Origin: Ensifer sp. WSM1721 | GTDB lineage: Bacteria > Pseudomonadota > Alphaproteobacteria > Rhizobiales > Rhizobiaceae | DNA length: 64,000 nt | Direction of reading: 5' to 3' | NCBI RefSeq assembly: GCF_000513895.2 | Contig: NZ_CP165782.1 | Location: 310,001-374,000 of the forward strand | In this document: positions 7,842-18,791 of the stretch, piece by piece | Position numbering within the stretch: the stretch's first letter is position 1 | How the letters are laid out: each line of letters starts with the position of its first letter | Position numbers and translations under genes: made by a program | The notes under the pieces: generated by a model | The model's input: only the letters and a program-made list of their open reading frames with translations | Told to the model about the DNA's origin: nothing | Databases searched by the model: none

Positions 7842-8343
7842 CGCTTTTGCGAGCGCCGGCGTATGCGAGCGTGAAATCCTTTCCGCCGCCTCGAAATACG
7901 GCATTCCCGCAGGCATTCTCTATTCCGTCGGCTTGACGGAGACCGGCCGCAAGGGATCGCTTCAGCCCTATGCGATGAACATTGAGGGCAAGGCCTATTT
8001 CGGGACCGACATAGAGGATGTTCTGGCGCGCTTCGGTGCGGCGCGCGCTGAGGGCGCGAAGCTCATCGATCTCGGCTGCATGCAGATCAACTACCACTTC
8101 CACGGCGAGCACTTCAGCTCTCCGCAAGAGATGCTTGATCCCCGCAGGAATGTCGAATATGCCGCGCGCTTTCTCTCCAACCTGCGCGCCAAGCACGAGA
8201 GCTGGACCATGGCCGTCGCTCGCTACCACGCCGGTCCCAACAACGATCCGGCGCAGAAGAAATATGTCTGCCGGGTGATCGCGAATCTCGTCGCGACCGG
8301 CTACGGCAAGTGGACGCCGAACGCGCTGCGGTTTTGTCAATAA
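7777..8343 (+). CDS. Lytic transglycosylase-like protein (orf38 of the rhizobial flagellar cluster)
   Basis: 188 residues. A signal peptide (MMQWMTRRLVLSALALATS, cleaved near AFASA) leads into an SLT-type domain (about 30-175). The likely catalytic Glu is in SVGLTETG, followed by IDLGCMQINY and AVARYHAGPNN, which are typical transglycosylase motifs. It cleaves peptidoglycan and probably opens the wall for the flagellar rod. Start 7777 has GAAAGG upstream and gives the signal peptide; it lies inside the end of fliK in another frame. FlgJ at 18103 lacks a hydrolase domain, so this enzyme may supply the wall-cutting step (inference). Confidence 0.88.
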   Translation: MMQWMTRRLVLSALALATSTCSAFASAGVCEREILSAASKYGIPAGILYSVGLTETGRKGSLQPYAMNIEGKAYFGTDIEDVLARFGAARAEGAKLIDLGCMQINYHFHGEHFSSPQEMLDPRRNVEYAARFLSNLRAKHESWTMAVARYHAGPNNDPAQKKYVCRVIANLVATGYGKWTPNALRFCQ

Positions 8344-8374
8344 TCAACCTTTGATTGCCTTTTGGGCGGCAGTC

Positions 8375-8396
8375 CCGCATTGTGGCGACAATGCGG
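8375..8396 (+). terminator. Hairpin after the motB-orf38 operon
   Basis: A perfect 9-bp stem (8375-8383 CCGCATTGT with 8388-8396) and GGCG loop, 31 bp after the stop codon. No T-run follows, so termination may need Rho. Confidence 0.5.
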
Positions 8397-8507
8397 AGAG
8401 ATTGTGATCGCAAGCAATTTCGTCACCGCGCATTAACTTTTCCACACGATTTTAGTGGCATGATTAACAGCTACCTACTAGATATAGATCAAATCGGCAC
8501 GCAATCC

Positions 8508-8522
8508 TTAATCAACTATTAA
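8508..8522 (+). promoter_or_regulatory. TTAA-N7-TTAA (CtrA-type) box upstream of rem
   Basis: TTAA (8508-8511), spacer TCAACTA, TTAA (8519-8522), about 92 bp before the rem ATG, in the A/T-rich interval 8430-8600. Further single TTAA sites are at 8433, 8464 and 8532. Confidence 0.55.
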
Positions 8523-8614
8523 AATCTCCCATTAACTTCCTCTAGTTGTTCGTGAATCCTTGGATTCGTACCTCTTTCTCAACGAGGCACCCATATTGAT
8601 TCGGAGGCGGACGA

Positions 8615-9286
8615 ATGATCGTGGTGGTTGATGAGAGAGAGCTCGTAAAGGACGGCTACGCGTCCCTGTTCGGGCGCGAGGGCATTCCCTCGACGGGGTT
8701 TGATCCAAGGGAGTTCGGCGAGTGGGTGAGCACCGCCGCCGATTCCGATATCGACGCAGTCGAGGCGTTCCTGATCGGGCAGGGCGAGAGCGCGTTCAGC
8801 CTGCCGCGCGCGATCCGCGACCGCTCCCAGGCGCCGGTCATCGCGATGAGCGACACCCCGTCGCTCGAAAACACGCTGGCGCTCTTCGACTGCGGCGTCG
8901 ACGATGTTGTGCGTAAACCGGTGCACCCGAGGGAGATCCTCGCGCGCGTCGCAGCGATCCGCCGGCGTTTGAAGGCGATCGCCAATTACACCGACATTGG
9001 CGCGATTCGTGTTTTCGCCGATGGCCGCGATCCGGAGATCAATGGCGAGGTCTTCGCGCTGCCGCGCCGCGAGCGGCGCATCCTCGAATATCTCGTCGCC
9101 AATCGCGGCCGCCGGGTGTCCAAGGCGCAGATCTTCAACGCGATCTACGGCATCTTCGATGAGGACGTCGAAGAGAACGTCGTCGAAAGCCACATCAGCA
9201 AGCTGCGCAAGAAACTCCGCAAGAAACTCGGCGTCGATCCGATCGATTCCAAGCGCTTCCTTGGCTACTGCATCGACTGGAATTGA
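8615..9286 (+). CDS. rem: OmpR-type motility regulator Rem with degenerate receiver domain
   Basis: 223 residues, start preceded by GGAGG. Residues 1-115 resemble a receiver domain, keeping the acidic pair (VVVDERE) and the switch Lys101 (VRKPVHPRE). The segment that should hold the phosphoacceptor Asp reads DAVEAFLIG, with no Asp at the site. Residues about 125-223 are an OmpR/PhoB winged helix ([35 protein letters not shown]). In S. meliloti Rem activates class II flagellar genes in exponential phase under VisNR control. It sits between the motor operon and the hook operon it would regulate. Confidence 0.93.
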   Translation: MIVVVDERELVKDGYASLFGREGIPSTGFDPREFGEWVSTAADSDIDAVEAFLIGQGESAFSLPRAIRDRSQAPVIAMSDTPSLENTLALFDCGVDDVVRKPVHPREILARVAAIRRRLKAIANYTDIGAIRVFADGRDPEINGEVFALPRRERRILEYLVANRGRRVSKAQIFNAIYGIFDEDVEENVVESHISKLRKKLRKKLGVDPIDSKRFLGYCIDWN

Positions 9287-9376
9287 GTGTGGGCCGGGCG
9301 GGCGGGGCCAGCCTAAGACAGGTTCACGCAAGGCCCGGCTCCTAGTGTCGCCGCAACGAGGAAACGAGGATCCCAC

Positions 9377-10585
9377 ATGAGTCTCTACGGTACCATGAGA
9401 ACGGGCGTGTCCGGCATGAACGCCCAGTCGAACCGGCTCAGCACGGTCGCCGAGAACATCGCGAATGCCAACACGACCGGCTACAAGCGCGCTTCGACGG
9501 AATTCTCATCGATGATCCTGCCGTCGAGCAACGGCGCCTACAATTCCGGCGGCGTGCAGACGCAGGTCCGCTACAGCATCTCCGAACAGGGCGCGACGAC
9601 CTTCACGACATCCGCCAGCGATCTGGCGATCGACGGCGGCGGCTTCTTCATCGTTGAGGCCGCCAACGGCCAGGAGTATCTGACGCGCGCCGGCGCTTTC
9701 GTCCCGGACAGCGAAGGCAACCTGGTCAACGCCGCCGGCTTCACGCTGATGGGCTACGAATACGAGGCCGGCGTCGATCCGACGGTCGTCGTCAACGGCT
9801 TCGACGGTCTGACGAAGGTGAACCTCGCTTCCGAGGGCCTCATCGCCGCGGGGTCGACCACCGGTTCCATGGGCGCAAACCTGCCGTCGGGCGCGGCAAT
9901 AGGCGATATCTCCACGACCTCGCTCGTCGTCTATGACAGCCAGGGTAACACCCGCATTCTCGACTTCAATTATGAGAAGACGGCCGCCAATACCTGGAGC
10001 GTGGAGGTTGTCGATCGGACCTCGGCAACGGTGCTGGGCACCCAGACGCTGAACTTCACCGCGGCCGGCGAATTGACAGCAACCCCAGTCACCCTGACCA
10101 CCGCGGCAATGACGGGTTTGCCGGTCACGGGCGCCAATCTCGGGGTATTAACCATCGATCTCTCCAAGACCACTCAGCTAGGCTACGCCTTCAGTGCTGA
10201 CGGCGGCACCATCGACGGCAATGCGCCGAGCAAGGTGGCCGGTTATCAGATCGATTCCGACGGCATCGTCTACGTGAAATACGAGAACGGCAAGCTCGAT
10301 CCGCGCTATCGCATCGCGCTCGCCAATGTGCAGAGCCCGGACAAGCTGCGGCCGGAATCGGGCAACGTCTATTCGCAGGGCGTCGACTCCGGCGTCATCA
10401 TCACCGGCTTCGCCGGCTCGGGTGATTTCGGCGAAATCCTCTCCGGCGCGCTCGAAAGCTCGAACGTCGATATCGCCGAGGAACTGACGGCGATGATCGA
10501 GTCGCAGCGCAATTACACGGCCAACTCCAAGGTCTTTCAGACCGGTTCGGAGTTGCTTGAAGTTCTTGTGAACCTGAAGCGCTAA
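9377..10585 (+). CDS. flgE: Flagellar hook protein FlgE
   Basis: 402 residues. The N-terminus MSLYGTMRTGVSGMNAQSNR and the AENIANANTTGYKR motif are the rod/hook-family signature. SDLAIDGGGFFIV lies near residue 80, and the C-terminal hook motif near 360-402 contains SNVDIAEELTAMIESQRNYT. It polymerises into the hook, the universal joint between rod and filament. GAGGAAACGAGGA upstream gives a strong ribosome site. It begins a run of tightly packed genes (flgE, flgK, flgL, flaF, flbT, flgD, fliQ). Confidence 0.97.
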   Translation: MSLYGTMRTGVSGMNAQSNRLSTVAENIANANTTGYKRASTEFSSMILPSSNGAYNSGGVQTQVRYSISEQGATTFTTSASDLAIDGGGFFIVEAANGQEYLTRAGAFVPDSEGNLVNAAGFTLMGYEYEAGVDPTVVVNGFDGLTKVNLASEGLIAAGSTTGSMGANLPSGAAIGDISTTSLVVYDSQGNTRILDFNYEKTAANTWSVEVVDRTSATVLGTQTLNFTAAGELTATPVTLTTAAMTGLPVTGANLGVLTIDLSKTTQLGYAFSADGGTIDGNAPSKVAGYQIDSDGIVYVKYENGKLDPRYRIALANVQSPDKLRPESGNVYSQGVDSGVIITGFAGSGDFGEILSGALESSNVDIAEELTAMIESQRNYTANSKVFQTGSELLEVLVNLKR

Positions 10586-10607
10586 TCCCTGAAGAAACGG
10601 TCCCGGC

Positions 10608-12038
10608 ATGTCGCTGTCTTCTGCAATCGCAATTGCGCAATCCGCATTCAGCACCACGGCGCTACAAACCGCCACCGTGTCGAAGAACGTTGCGAATGCC
10701 GGCAATGCCGACTACTCCCGCCGCATGGCCATGCTCGGGACCACGTCGGGGGGCGCCCAGATCGTTTCGATCTACCGGGCACAGAACGAGGCGTTGCTCA
10801 AGCAGAATCTGGTGAGCATCTCGCAATCCTCCGCGCAGAGCAGCCTGCTTTCCGGCTTGGAGATCCTGAAATCCGCGCTCGGCGGCAACGATTACGAATC
10901 GTCGCCGTCAACCTACCTCTCAGCGTTCCACGACAGTCTGCAGACCTTCGCCTCGACGCCCGGCAATTCGACGATCGCCGCGACGGTAGTGTCGGACGCT
11001 TGGGATCTTGCGAACTCGATCAACAAGACCGCGGCCGCCATTCAGGACCTGCGCCTCGATACCGACAAGCAGATTGCCGAGGAGGTCGCCAACCTGAACG
11101 CGTTGCTCGCGCAGTTCGAGACGACGAACAATGCGGTGAAAACGGCGACTGCCGCAGGCACGGACGCGACCGCGGCACTCGACGACCGCGACAAGATTCT
11201 GAAGCAGATATCGGAGCTGGTCGGCATCTCGACCGTGACGCGAGCGAACAACGACACGGTGATCTATACGTCCGACGGCACGGTCCTGTTCGAGACCATG
11301 CCGAGGCAGGTCACCTTCACGCCCACGGCGGCCTATGACGCCACCATCACCGGCAATGCCATTCTGGTCGACGGCGTACCGATCGCGGCGGGGACCGGCG
11401 CCGATACGACGGCACAGGGCAAGCTCGCGAGCCTCCTGCAGCTTCGCGACGACATCGCTCCGACGTTTCAGTCGCAACTCGACGAAATGGCACGCGGGCT
11501 GGTCACGTTGTTCGAGGAGGGCGGTCTGCCCGGTCTCTTCACCTGGTCGGGCGGTACCGTTCCCGCCGCCGGCACGGTCGTGCCCGGAATCGCCTCTACG
11601 CTTTCAGTCAATCCTGCGGCAAAGGCCAATCCGTTCCTGCTTCGCGACGGCGGGTTCAACGGCGTCGTTTCGAATCCGGGCGGCGCAGCAACTCCGGACG
11701 CCGGCTTCACCGATTTGCTCGACGGCTTCATCACGGCGATGGACGCCGACATGGCGTTCGACGCCACGACCGGGCTGGACGGCACGAGCTCGATCATGGA
11801 ATTCGGCGCCTCCTCGATCGGCTGGTTCGAGCAGATCCGCAGCGGCGCTTCGACCGCCGACGACAACAAGACGGCGCTCCTCGCCCGGACGCAAGAGGCG
11901 CTCGGCAATGTGACAGGGGTGAGCATCGACGAGGAGCTGTCGCTGCTCCTCGATCTGGAGCAATCCTACAAGGCTTCGGCCAAATTGATCAGCACCGTCG
12001 ACGCCATGATGGCGTCGCTTCTGGAAGCCGTGAGGTAA
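10608..12038 (+). CDS. flgK: Hook-filament junction protein 1, FlgK
   Basis: 476 residues. The N-terminal axial-protein motif is TATVSKNVANAGNADYSRR, the middle is a long variable region, and the C-terminal helix SIDEELSLLLDLEQSYKASA is the HAP1/FlgK signature. FlgK forms the first junction ring joining hook and filament. It begins 22 bp after flgE and ends 2 bp before flgL, so translation with flgL is coupled. No domain is missing. Confidence 0.95.
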   Translation: MSLSSAIAIAQSAFSTTALQTATVSKNVANAGNADYSRRMAMLGTTSGGAQIVSIYRAQNEALLKQNLVSISQSSAQSSLLSGLEILKSALGGNDYESSPSTYLSAFHDSLQTFASTPGNSTIAATVVSDAWDLANSINKTAAAIQDLRLDTDKQIAEEVANLNALLAQFETTNNAVKTATAAGTDATAALDDRDKILKQISELVGISTVTRANNDTVIYTSDGTVLFETMPRQVTFTPTAAYDATITGNAILVDGVPIAAGTGADTTAQGKLASLLQLRDDIAPTFQSQLDEMARGLVTLFEEGGLPGLFTWSGGTVPAAGTVVPGIASTLSVNPAAKANPFLLRDGGFNGVVSNPGGAATPDAGFTDLLDGFITAMDADMAFDATTGLDGTSSIMEFGASSIGWFEQIRSGASTADDNKTALLARTQEALGNVTGVSIDEELSLLLDLEQSYKASAKLISTVDAMMASLLEAVR

Positions 12039-12040
12039 TC

Positions 12041-13090
12041 ATGAAGACATCCTTCGTTTCTAACCTGGCCGTGCAGAATGCGATGCGCCTGACCATTCAG
12101 CAGGGTCAGGCTGAGCTGCTCAAGCTCCAGACGGAGGTCACGACCGGCCGGCTGGCGGATGTCGGTGTGGAGCTCGGTTCCTCGACCTCCCGCTCGGTCA
12201 GCCTGCGGCGGGAGCTCGCTCGGCTGGAGACGCTGGTCGACACGAACTCGGTCGTCACCCAGAGGCTCTCGGCCTCGCAACAGGCCCTTTCAATGATGGC
12301 CGACGCGGCCCAGGAGGTGCGCAACGCGCTCGTCACTTTCAAGGGTAACGATGCCGCGGATCAGCTCGCCACCCAGAAGACGCAAATAGAAAGTGCCATG
12401 TCGGCCTTCTCTTCGGCGGCGAACCTGTCCTTCAACGGAGAGTTCCTCTTCGCCGGCATCAATACCGACGTAAGGCCTTTCGAGGACTATGCTGCCGGTT
12501 CTGCGGCGAAAACGACCTTCGACAATGAGCTGGCCACCTTCATGACGGCAAACGGCATCGCTTCCATGAGCGACTTCACCGTGACGCAGATGGAGGATTT
12601 CATCACCAACACGCTCGAGCCGCTCTATGCCAGCGACGCGCAATGGGCGGCGGATTGGTCTAAGGCTTCGAGCCAGAACATGACCAGCCGCATCAGCACG
12701 ACCGAGGTCGTGCAAAGCTCGACGAATGCGACGACCGACGGCTTTCGGAAGTTTGCCCTTGCCAGCGTGATCGCGTCCGAACTGATGGATGAGAACGTGA
12801 GCTCCCAAGTCCGCGCCTATATCGGCGAGGCGGCGCTTGGCTATATCGAGCAGGCCAATACCGAGCTCACCGCAGAGCGCAGCACCCTCGGCATTTCCGA
12901 GGCGCGGGTGAAAAAGGCGAACACCTCGCTCCAGGCCCAGATCAAGCTGATCAACACGCATATCACGGATCTCGAAGGCGTCGACACCTATGCGGCTTCG
13001 ACCCGGATGAACACGCTGCTTACGCAGGTGGAGACGTCCTACACGCTGACGGCGCGTATCCAGCAGTTGAGTTTGATAGACTTCCTCTAA
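12041..13090 (+). CDS. flgL: Hook-filament junction protein 3, FlgL
   Basis: 349 residues of flagellin-like fold. The N-terminus LAVQNAMRLTIQQGQAELLK is the axial helix, LSFNGEFLFAGINTDVRPF lies near residue 130, and the C-terminal helix ends YTLTARIQQLSLIDFL. It caps FlgK and contacts the first flagellin subunits. It follows flgK after 2 bp. The length is close to the family norm. Confidence 0.94.
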   Translation: MKTSFVSNLAVQNAMRLTIQQGQAELLKLQTEVTTGRLADVGVELGSSTSRSVSLRRELARLETLVDTNSVVTQRLSASQQALSMMADAAQEVRNALVTFKGNDAADQLATQKTQIESAMSAFSSAANLSFNGEFLFAGINTDVRPFEDYAAGSAAKTTFDNELATFMTANGIASMSDFTVTQMEDFITNTLEPLYASDAQWAADWSKASSQNMTSRISTTEVVQSSTNATTDGFRKFALASVIASELMDENVSSQVRAYIGEAALGYIEQANTELTAERSTLGISEARVKKANTSLQAQIKLINTHITDLEGVDTYAASTRMNTLLTQVETSYTLTARIQQLSLIDFL

Positions 13091-13093
13091 TGA

Positions 13094-14328
<1,235 letters not shown>

Positions 14329-14334
14329 GCTCCC

Positions 14335-14601
14335 ATGAATGAGGCAGATGCCCTCGACATCGTACAGGCCGCGATCTGGACCGTGATCGTGGCCTCGGGG
14401 CCTGCCGTTCTGGCCGCAATGGTGGTCGGCGTCGTCATCGCCTTCATTCAGGCCCTGACGCAGGTTCAGGAAATGACGCTGACCTTCGTCCCGAAGATTC
14501 TCGCCGTGATGATCACGGCAGCCATTTCGGCGCCCTTCGTCGGCGCGCAGATATCAATCTTCACCGACATCGTCTTCTCCCGGATCCAATCCGGGTTCTG
14601 A
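14335..14601 (+). CDS. fliQ: Flagellar export gate protein FliQ
   Basis: 88 residues with two transmembrane hairpins (about 13-38 and 50-75). FliQ motifs include AIWTVIVASGPAVLAAMVVG and QALTQVQEMTLTFVPKILAV. With FliP and FliR it forms the type III export gate in the inner membrane. It follows flgD after 6 bp. Confidence 0.95.
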   Translation: MNEADALDIVQAAIWTVIVASGPAVLAAMVVGVVIAFIQALTQVQEMTLTFVPKILAVMITAAISAPFVGAQISIFTDIVFSRIQSGF

Positions 14602-14707
14602 TTCTCTCGCTTCCATGAGTTAGCCGGTGCGGGCGGCACTATTCCTCATCTCCGCTTTGATGCCACCTTCGCGCAAGCTTGGACCTTTAGGTCTTCCGTC
14701 ATACGTT

Positions 14708-14730
14708 GGGCAGCTTCGCGATCGCTGCCC
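14708..14730 (+). other. Stem-loop in the fliQ-flhA gap
   Basis: GGGCAGC (14708-14714) pairs with GCTGCCC (14724-14730), 27 bp before the flhA ATG. The 155-bp gap from 14602 holds no gene I can support. The stem may tune expression inside the operon. Confidence 0.35.
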
Positions 14731-14756
14731 GCCTCTCATGAAGAGACGGAAGAGAC

Positions 14757-16844
14757 ATGGCACAACAGGCGACGCTGACCATCCCGAAACTCGCACCCAA
14801 GAGCCGGGACATCGGCTTTGCGCTCGGGATCGTAATGATCCTGTCGATCCTGTTCCTACCCATTCCTCCTTTCCTGATCGACCTCGGACTTGCGTTCTCG
14901 ATCTCCTTTTCGGTCCTGATCCTCATGGTCGCGCTCTGGATCCAGCGGCCGCTCGAATTCTCGTCGTTTCCGACGATCCTCCTGATCTCGACCATGACCC
15001 GCCTGGCGCTGAACATCGCCACGACGCGCGTCATCCTCTCCCACGGGCATGAGGGTCATGGTGCTGCCGGCGGCGTCATCTCCGGTTTCGCAAGCCTCGT
15101 CATGTCTGGCGACTTCGTCATCGGTCTCATCGTCTTCCTGATCCTGATCACGGTGAATTTCATCGTCATCACCAAGGGCGCCACCCGTATCGCCGAAGTC
15201 GGCGCCCGCTTCACCCTCGATGCAATCCCCGGCAAGCAGATGTCGATCGACGCCGATCTTTCGGCCGGGCTGATTGATGAGAAGGAGGCCCAGCGCCGTC
15301 GCCGCGAGCTTGAGGAGGAAAGCTCCTTCTACGGCGCGATGGACGGCGCGTCGAAATTCGTCCGCGGCGATGCGATCGCCGGCCTGATCATCACGGCCAT
15401 CAATATCTTCGGCGGCATCATCATCGGCTATCTGCGGCACGACATGCCGATCGGCGAGGCGGCCGACGTCTTCGTCAAGCTTTCCGTGGGCGACGGCCTG
15501 GTCTCCCAGATTCCGGCGCTCATCGTCTCGCTTGCCGCGGGCCTCCTGGTCTCGCGCGGCGGCACCGCCGGCTCCACCGATCAGGCGGTTGTCGGTCAGC
15601 TCAGCGGCTACCCGCGGGCGCTGATGGTGGCCGCCGGCCTTGTCATCCTGCTCTCCGTCATGCCGGGGCTGCCCTTCCTCCCCTTCGCCGCGCTTGGCGG
15701 CGGCATGGCCTTCCTCGGCTGGGTTATTCCGAGGCAGATCGAGGCCGCGAATGCCGAGAAGCGGGACGAGGAGGCGGCGCAGGCGCAGCAGATCAAGGAG
15801 AGCGACAAGGACTCCGTCAAGTCGGTCTTGAAGACGGCGGAGATCGAACTGCTACTCGGCAAGCAGGTCTCGACGCGGCTTCTCGGCGCACACCAGGAAC
15901 TCGCCTTCCGGGTCGGCAAGATGCGCCGGAAGTTCGCCCTGCAATACGGCCTCGTGGTACCGGAAATCAAGGTTTCCGACGACATCACCATTCCCGACAA
16001 GGCCTACCATGTGCGCATCCACGGAACGACGATCGCGTCCAATACGGTTCGCGTCGGCGAGGTGCTGGTGGTGACCGGCGGCGGCCGCCGGCCGAGCGTA
16101 CCGGGCGACGACATCCGCGAGCCGGCTTTCGGCATGCCGGCGGTGTCGATCCTCGAGACCTTCACCGAAGACCTGAAGCGCGAGGGTTTCCACCCGATCG
16201 ACAACGTCTCGGTGGTTCTGACGCATCTGAGCGAGGTGATCCGCAACAACCTGCCGCAGCTTCTCTCCTACAAGGACGTGAAGGTGCTGATCGAGCGGCT
16301 CGACCCGGAATACCGCAAGCTCGCGGACGAGATCTGTACCTCGCACATGTCCTATTCCGGCCTGCAGGCGGTGCTGAAGCTGTTGCTTGCCGAACGCGTG
16401 TCGATCCGCAACCTGCACCTGATCCTTGAAGCGGTAGCCGAACTGGCGCCGCATGTGCGCAAGACCGAGCAGATCGTCGAGCATGTGCGCGTGCGCATGT
16501 CGCAACAGCTTTGCGGCGATCTCGCCGACAACGGCGTCCTGCGCGTGCTTCGGCTCGGCAACAAGTGGGACATGGTCTTCCATCAGGCGCTGAAGCGCGA
16601 CGCCAAGGGCGAGATCGTCGAGTTCGATATCGATCCGCGTCATCTCGAAGAATTCAGCGAACAGGCGACGAAGGTTATCCGTGAACATCTCGATCGCGGC
16701 ATGCCCTTCGTGCTGGTAAGTTCGCCCGAATCCCGCTCATATGTGCGCATGATCATCGAACGCCTCTTCGCCACATTGCCGGTGCTCTCCCATGTCGAGC
16801 TTGCCAAGGGGCTTGAGATCAAGATCATCGGCTCGATTTCATGA
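14757..16844 (+). CDS. flhA: Flagellar export gate protein FlhA
   Basis: 695 residues. About eight transmembrane helices lie in residues 20-320, separated by the FHIPEP-family cytoplasmic loop ([18 protein letters not shown]). A large cytoplasmic domain (about 350-690) forms the nonameric docking ring for chaperone-substrate complexes. Its length fits the family. AGAGACGGAAGAG upstream is the ribosome site. The stop overlaps the fliR start (ATGA). Confidence 0.97.
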   Translation: MAQQATLTIPKLAPKSRDIGFALGIVMILSILFLPIPPFLIDLGLAFSISFSVLILMVALWIQRPLEFSSFPTILLISTMTRLALNIATTRVILSHGHEGHGAAGGVISGFASLVMSGDFVIGLIVFLILITVNFIVITKGATRIAEVGARFTLDAIPGKQMSIDADLSAGLIDEKEAQRRRRELEEESSFYGAMDGASKFVRGDAIAGLIITAINIFGGIIIGYLRHDMPIGEAADVFVKLSVGDGLVSQIPALIVSLAAGLLVSRGGTAGSTDQAVVGQLSGYPRALMVAAGLVILLSVMPGLPFLPFAALGGGMAFLGWVIPRQIEAANAEKRDEEAAQAQQIKESDKDSVKSVLKTAEIELLLGKQVSTRLLGAHQELAFRVGKMRRKFALQYGLVVPEIKVSDDITIPDKAYHVRIHGTTIASNTVRVGEVLVVTGGGRRPSVPGDDIREPAFGMPAVSILETFTEDLKREGFHPIDNVSVVLTHLSEVIRNNLPQLLSYKDVKVLIERLDPEYRKLADEICTSHMSYSGLQAVLKLLLAERVSIRNLHLILEAVAELAPHVRKTEQIVEHVRVRMSQQLCGDLADNGVLRVLRLGNKWDMVFHQALKRDAKGEIVEFDIDPRHLEEFSEQATKVIREHLDRGMPFVLVSSPESRSYVRMIIERLFATLPVLSHVELAKGLEIKIIGSIS

Positions 16845-17593
16845 TCAACGACCCCGAGGGCACGGTGCTGGCGCTGTTCGCAGCCTTCTGCCGGATAGGC
16901 GGCTGTGTCATGATCATGCCGGGCTTTTCGGCGGCGCGCGTTCCGATGCAGGTGAGGCTCTTCATCGCCGTGGCCCTCTCGATGGCTATCCTGCCCATCA
17001 TGTGGACGGATATCTATCCGCAGGTGACGGGGAAGGACCACACCTACATTTACCTCATCGCCACCGAGACCGTCGTTGGCGCGGTCATCGGGCTCGTCGC
17101 GCGCTATTACGTGCTCGGGCTGCAGTTCGCCGGCACGGCGATGACCATGCTGATCGGCTTCAGCCCACCGCCGACCGCGGACGTGCTTGAAGATACGGCG
17201 GAAAACCAGCTCACCAGCATGATCAGCTTTACCGGCCTGCTCATTCTCTTCATGCTGGATTTCCACCACGTCATCTTTGAAGCGATCGCCCAATCCTACC
17301 GCGTCATGCCGATCGGCGTCGGCTTCGATGCGCACGGCATGCTGATCACGCTCACCGATTCGCTCGAGCAGACCTTCATGATCATGCTGAGGCTCGCGAG
17401 CCCCTTCCTGATCTACGGCCTCCTGTTCAACGTCGCGATCGGCATGGTCAACAAGCTGGCGCCGCAGATCCCGATCTACTTCATCTCCCAACCCTACCTC
17501 ATCATGGGCGGTATGTTTCTCCTCTATCTCGGCATCGCGGCGATGCTGCGCCTCTTCGCCGATGGCTTCGCGCCGGTCATGCAGGGCGGCTAG
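16841..17593 (+). CDS. fliR: Flagellar export gate protein FliR
   Basis: 250 residues with five to six hydrophobic helices (about 8-28, 38-55, 66-95, 125-145, 175-205, 210-235). Conserved FliR motifs are [20 protein letters not shown] and [15 protein letters not shown]. It completes the FliPQR gate with FliQ. It overlaps flhA by 4 bp and is followed after 5 bp by the FliJ-like gene. Confidence 0.95.
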   Translation: MINDPEGTVLALFAAFCRIGGCVMIMPGFSAARVPMQVRLFIAVALSMAILPIMWTDIYPQVTGKDHTYIYLIATETVVGAVIGLVARYYVLGLQFAGTAMTMLIGFSPPPTADVLEDTAENQLTSMISFTGLLILFMLDFHHVIFEAIAQSYRVMPIGVGFDAHGMLITLTDSLEQTFMIMLRLASPFLIYGLLFNVAIGMVNKLAPQIPIYFISQPYLIMGGMFLLYLGIAAMLRLFADGFAPVMQGG

Positions 17594-17598
17594 AGATA

Positions 17599-18012
17599 AT
17601 GAAGGCGCGCTCGGAGAAGCTGAAACGCCTGGTCGCCGTTCAACGGCACCTGGAGCGAATGGCCGAAAGCGAACTCGTCGAGACCACCCGCCAACGCGCC
17701 GCGCTTGCCGAGACGATCGAGGTCGTCGTCGACGCGATGGGATCGGCCCATCCGATGCATCGCATGTTTTCGGGCCACTACGCCTCCCAGCTCGGCCGCC
17801 TCGTGCAGAAGGATCAGATGTTGCTCGGCATCCAGCAGGTGCACGAATCCCGCATGCTGAAGGAACGCGCCAAGGGCGACCGGCTCGAGGAGAGCATGAA
17901 GGATGCACGCCTGTCGGAGGAGCGAGAGGCGATCGACAATTCGATCCTCGACCTCATCGACCAGCACGTCTCGGTCGATGCGCCAGCTTCCCGTAAGGTT
18001 GACGGGCGATAG
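17599..18012 (+). CDS. FliJ-like flagellar coiled-coil protein
   Basis: 137 residues, almost entirely charged helix from MKARSEKLKRLVAVQRHLER to DLIDQHV, with heptad-like spacing. Small coiled-coil proteins at this place in rhizobial clusters are usually described as FliJ-like export chaperones or hypothetical flagellar proteins. Sequence alone cannot separate these. It is tightly linked to fliR and flgJ, so a role in export is likely. Confidence 0.7.
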   Translation: MKARSEKLKRLVAVQRHLERMAESELVETTRQRAALAETIEVVVDAMGSAHPMHRMFSGHYASQLGRLVQKDQMLLGIQQVHESRMLKERAKGDRLEESMKDARLSEEREAIDNSILDLIDQHVSVDAPASRKVDGR

Positions 18013-18102
18013 TGCGTCATCCGGATGGCGCACCTGGCCTTCCGGTTCGGGACATGGATGGCGTCGCGAAGACGCCGGCTTCCGGTTTTGAGAGGATTTG
18101 AC

Positions 18103-18654
18103 ATGGCTATTTCCCCGCCCAGCGATCTCGTGATGGATGTCGTCCGCGCAGCGGATCCGGCGGAAGTGCAGGAGGCCCAGGCGCGGCTCAAGGCCAATCG
18201 CGCGGCCTTCCAGGCGACAAGCCTTGCAGAGAACGGCAATGGCTTTGCTGCTGCCGTTTCGGTGCTTAATCCCTCCGACGGATCGAGCGGGCTCGGCGAC
18301 ATCAACAACCACGTCGAGCAGAAGAAGATTCCGGAGACTTACCGCAAGTTCGAGGCGATGGTCTTGCAGAACTTCGTCAAATCCATGCTGCCGAGCGAAA
18401 GCGAGAACGTCTTCGGCAAAGGCACTTCCGGCGACATCTGGAAGAGCATGATGGCCGAGCAGATCGGCGACGTTCTCGCTAAAGGCGGCGGCATCGGCAT
18501 TGCCGAGCAGATGGTCGGCGACGATGCCAGCGACCGCGTCAACGCCTCGGTCGACGGCAACAGCCTGAACCTCGCCGCGAGCATGGTTCAGGAATACGAG
18601 CGCAAGGCGTTCTCGACCTTTTTGAGCAGTGACGAAAAGAAGAAGCAGGCCTAA
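18103..18654 (+). CDS. flgJ: FlgJ-type rod-binding protein
   Basis: 183 residues, start after GAGAGGATTT. The conserved rod-binding domain lies at about 75-125 (YRKFEAMVLQNFVKSMLP, IWKSMMAEQIGDVLAKGGG, IAEQM). The peptidoglycan-hydrolase domain found in enteric FlgJ is absent, as is usual in alphaproteobacteria. It would scaffold rod assembly in the periplasm. It continues the export/accessory operon; the next gene lies 137 bp away across a palindrome. Confidence 0.85.
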   Translation: MAISPPSDLVMDVVRAADPAEVQEAQARLKANRAAFQATSLAENGNGFAAAVSVLNPSDGSSGLGDINNHVEQKKIPETYRKFEAMVLQNFVKSMLPSESENVFGKGTSGDIWKSMMAEQIGDVLAKGGGIGIAEQMVGDDASDRVNASVDGNSLNLAASMVQEYERKAFSTFLSSDEKKKQA

Positions 18655-18660
18655 GCGCAT

Positions 18661-18676
18661 CCCGCTCTAGAGCGGG
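18661..18676. repeat. 16-bp perfect palindrome between flgJ and the flgN-like gene
   Basis: CCCGCTCT directly abuts AGAGCGGG. The text GCATCCCGCTCTAGAGCGGG resembles the ends of short palindromic repeats scattered in rhizobial genomes, and a related AGAGCGGGATGAGGA unit sits at 48620. No T-run follows. Confidence 0.5.
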
Positions 18677-18791
18677 CAAGCGTACGCGGTTTTCCATCCC
18701 GCGTCTGAACGACTTAAATCGCGCGGGACAAGAGAGTGCGCGGGCATCGTCCCGCCGGCGTCCTGCGACAATGCATATGGGGAGTTGATTT

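Noticed and set aside
18661..18676. Palindrome after flgJ as a terminator
   Set aside because: No loop and no T-run; better explained as part of a dispersed repeat.
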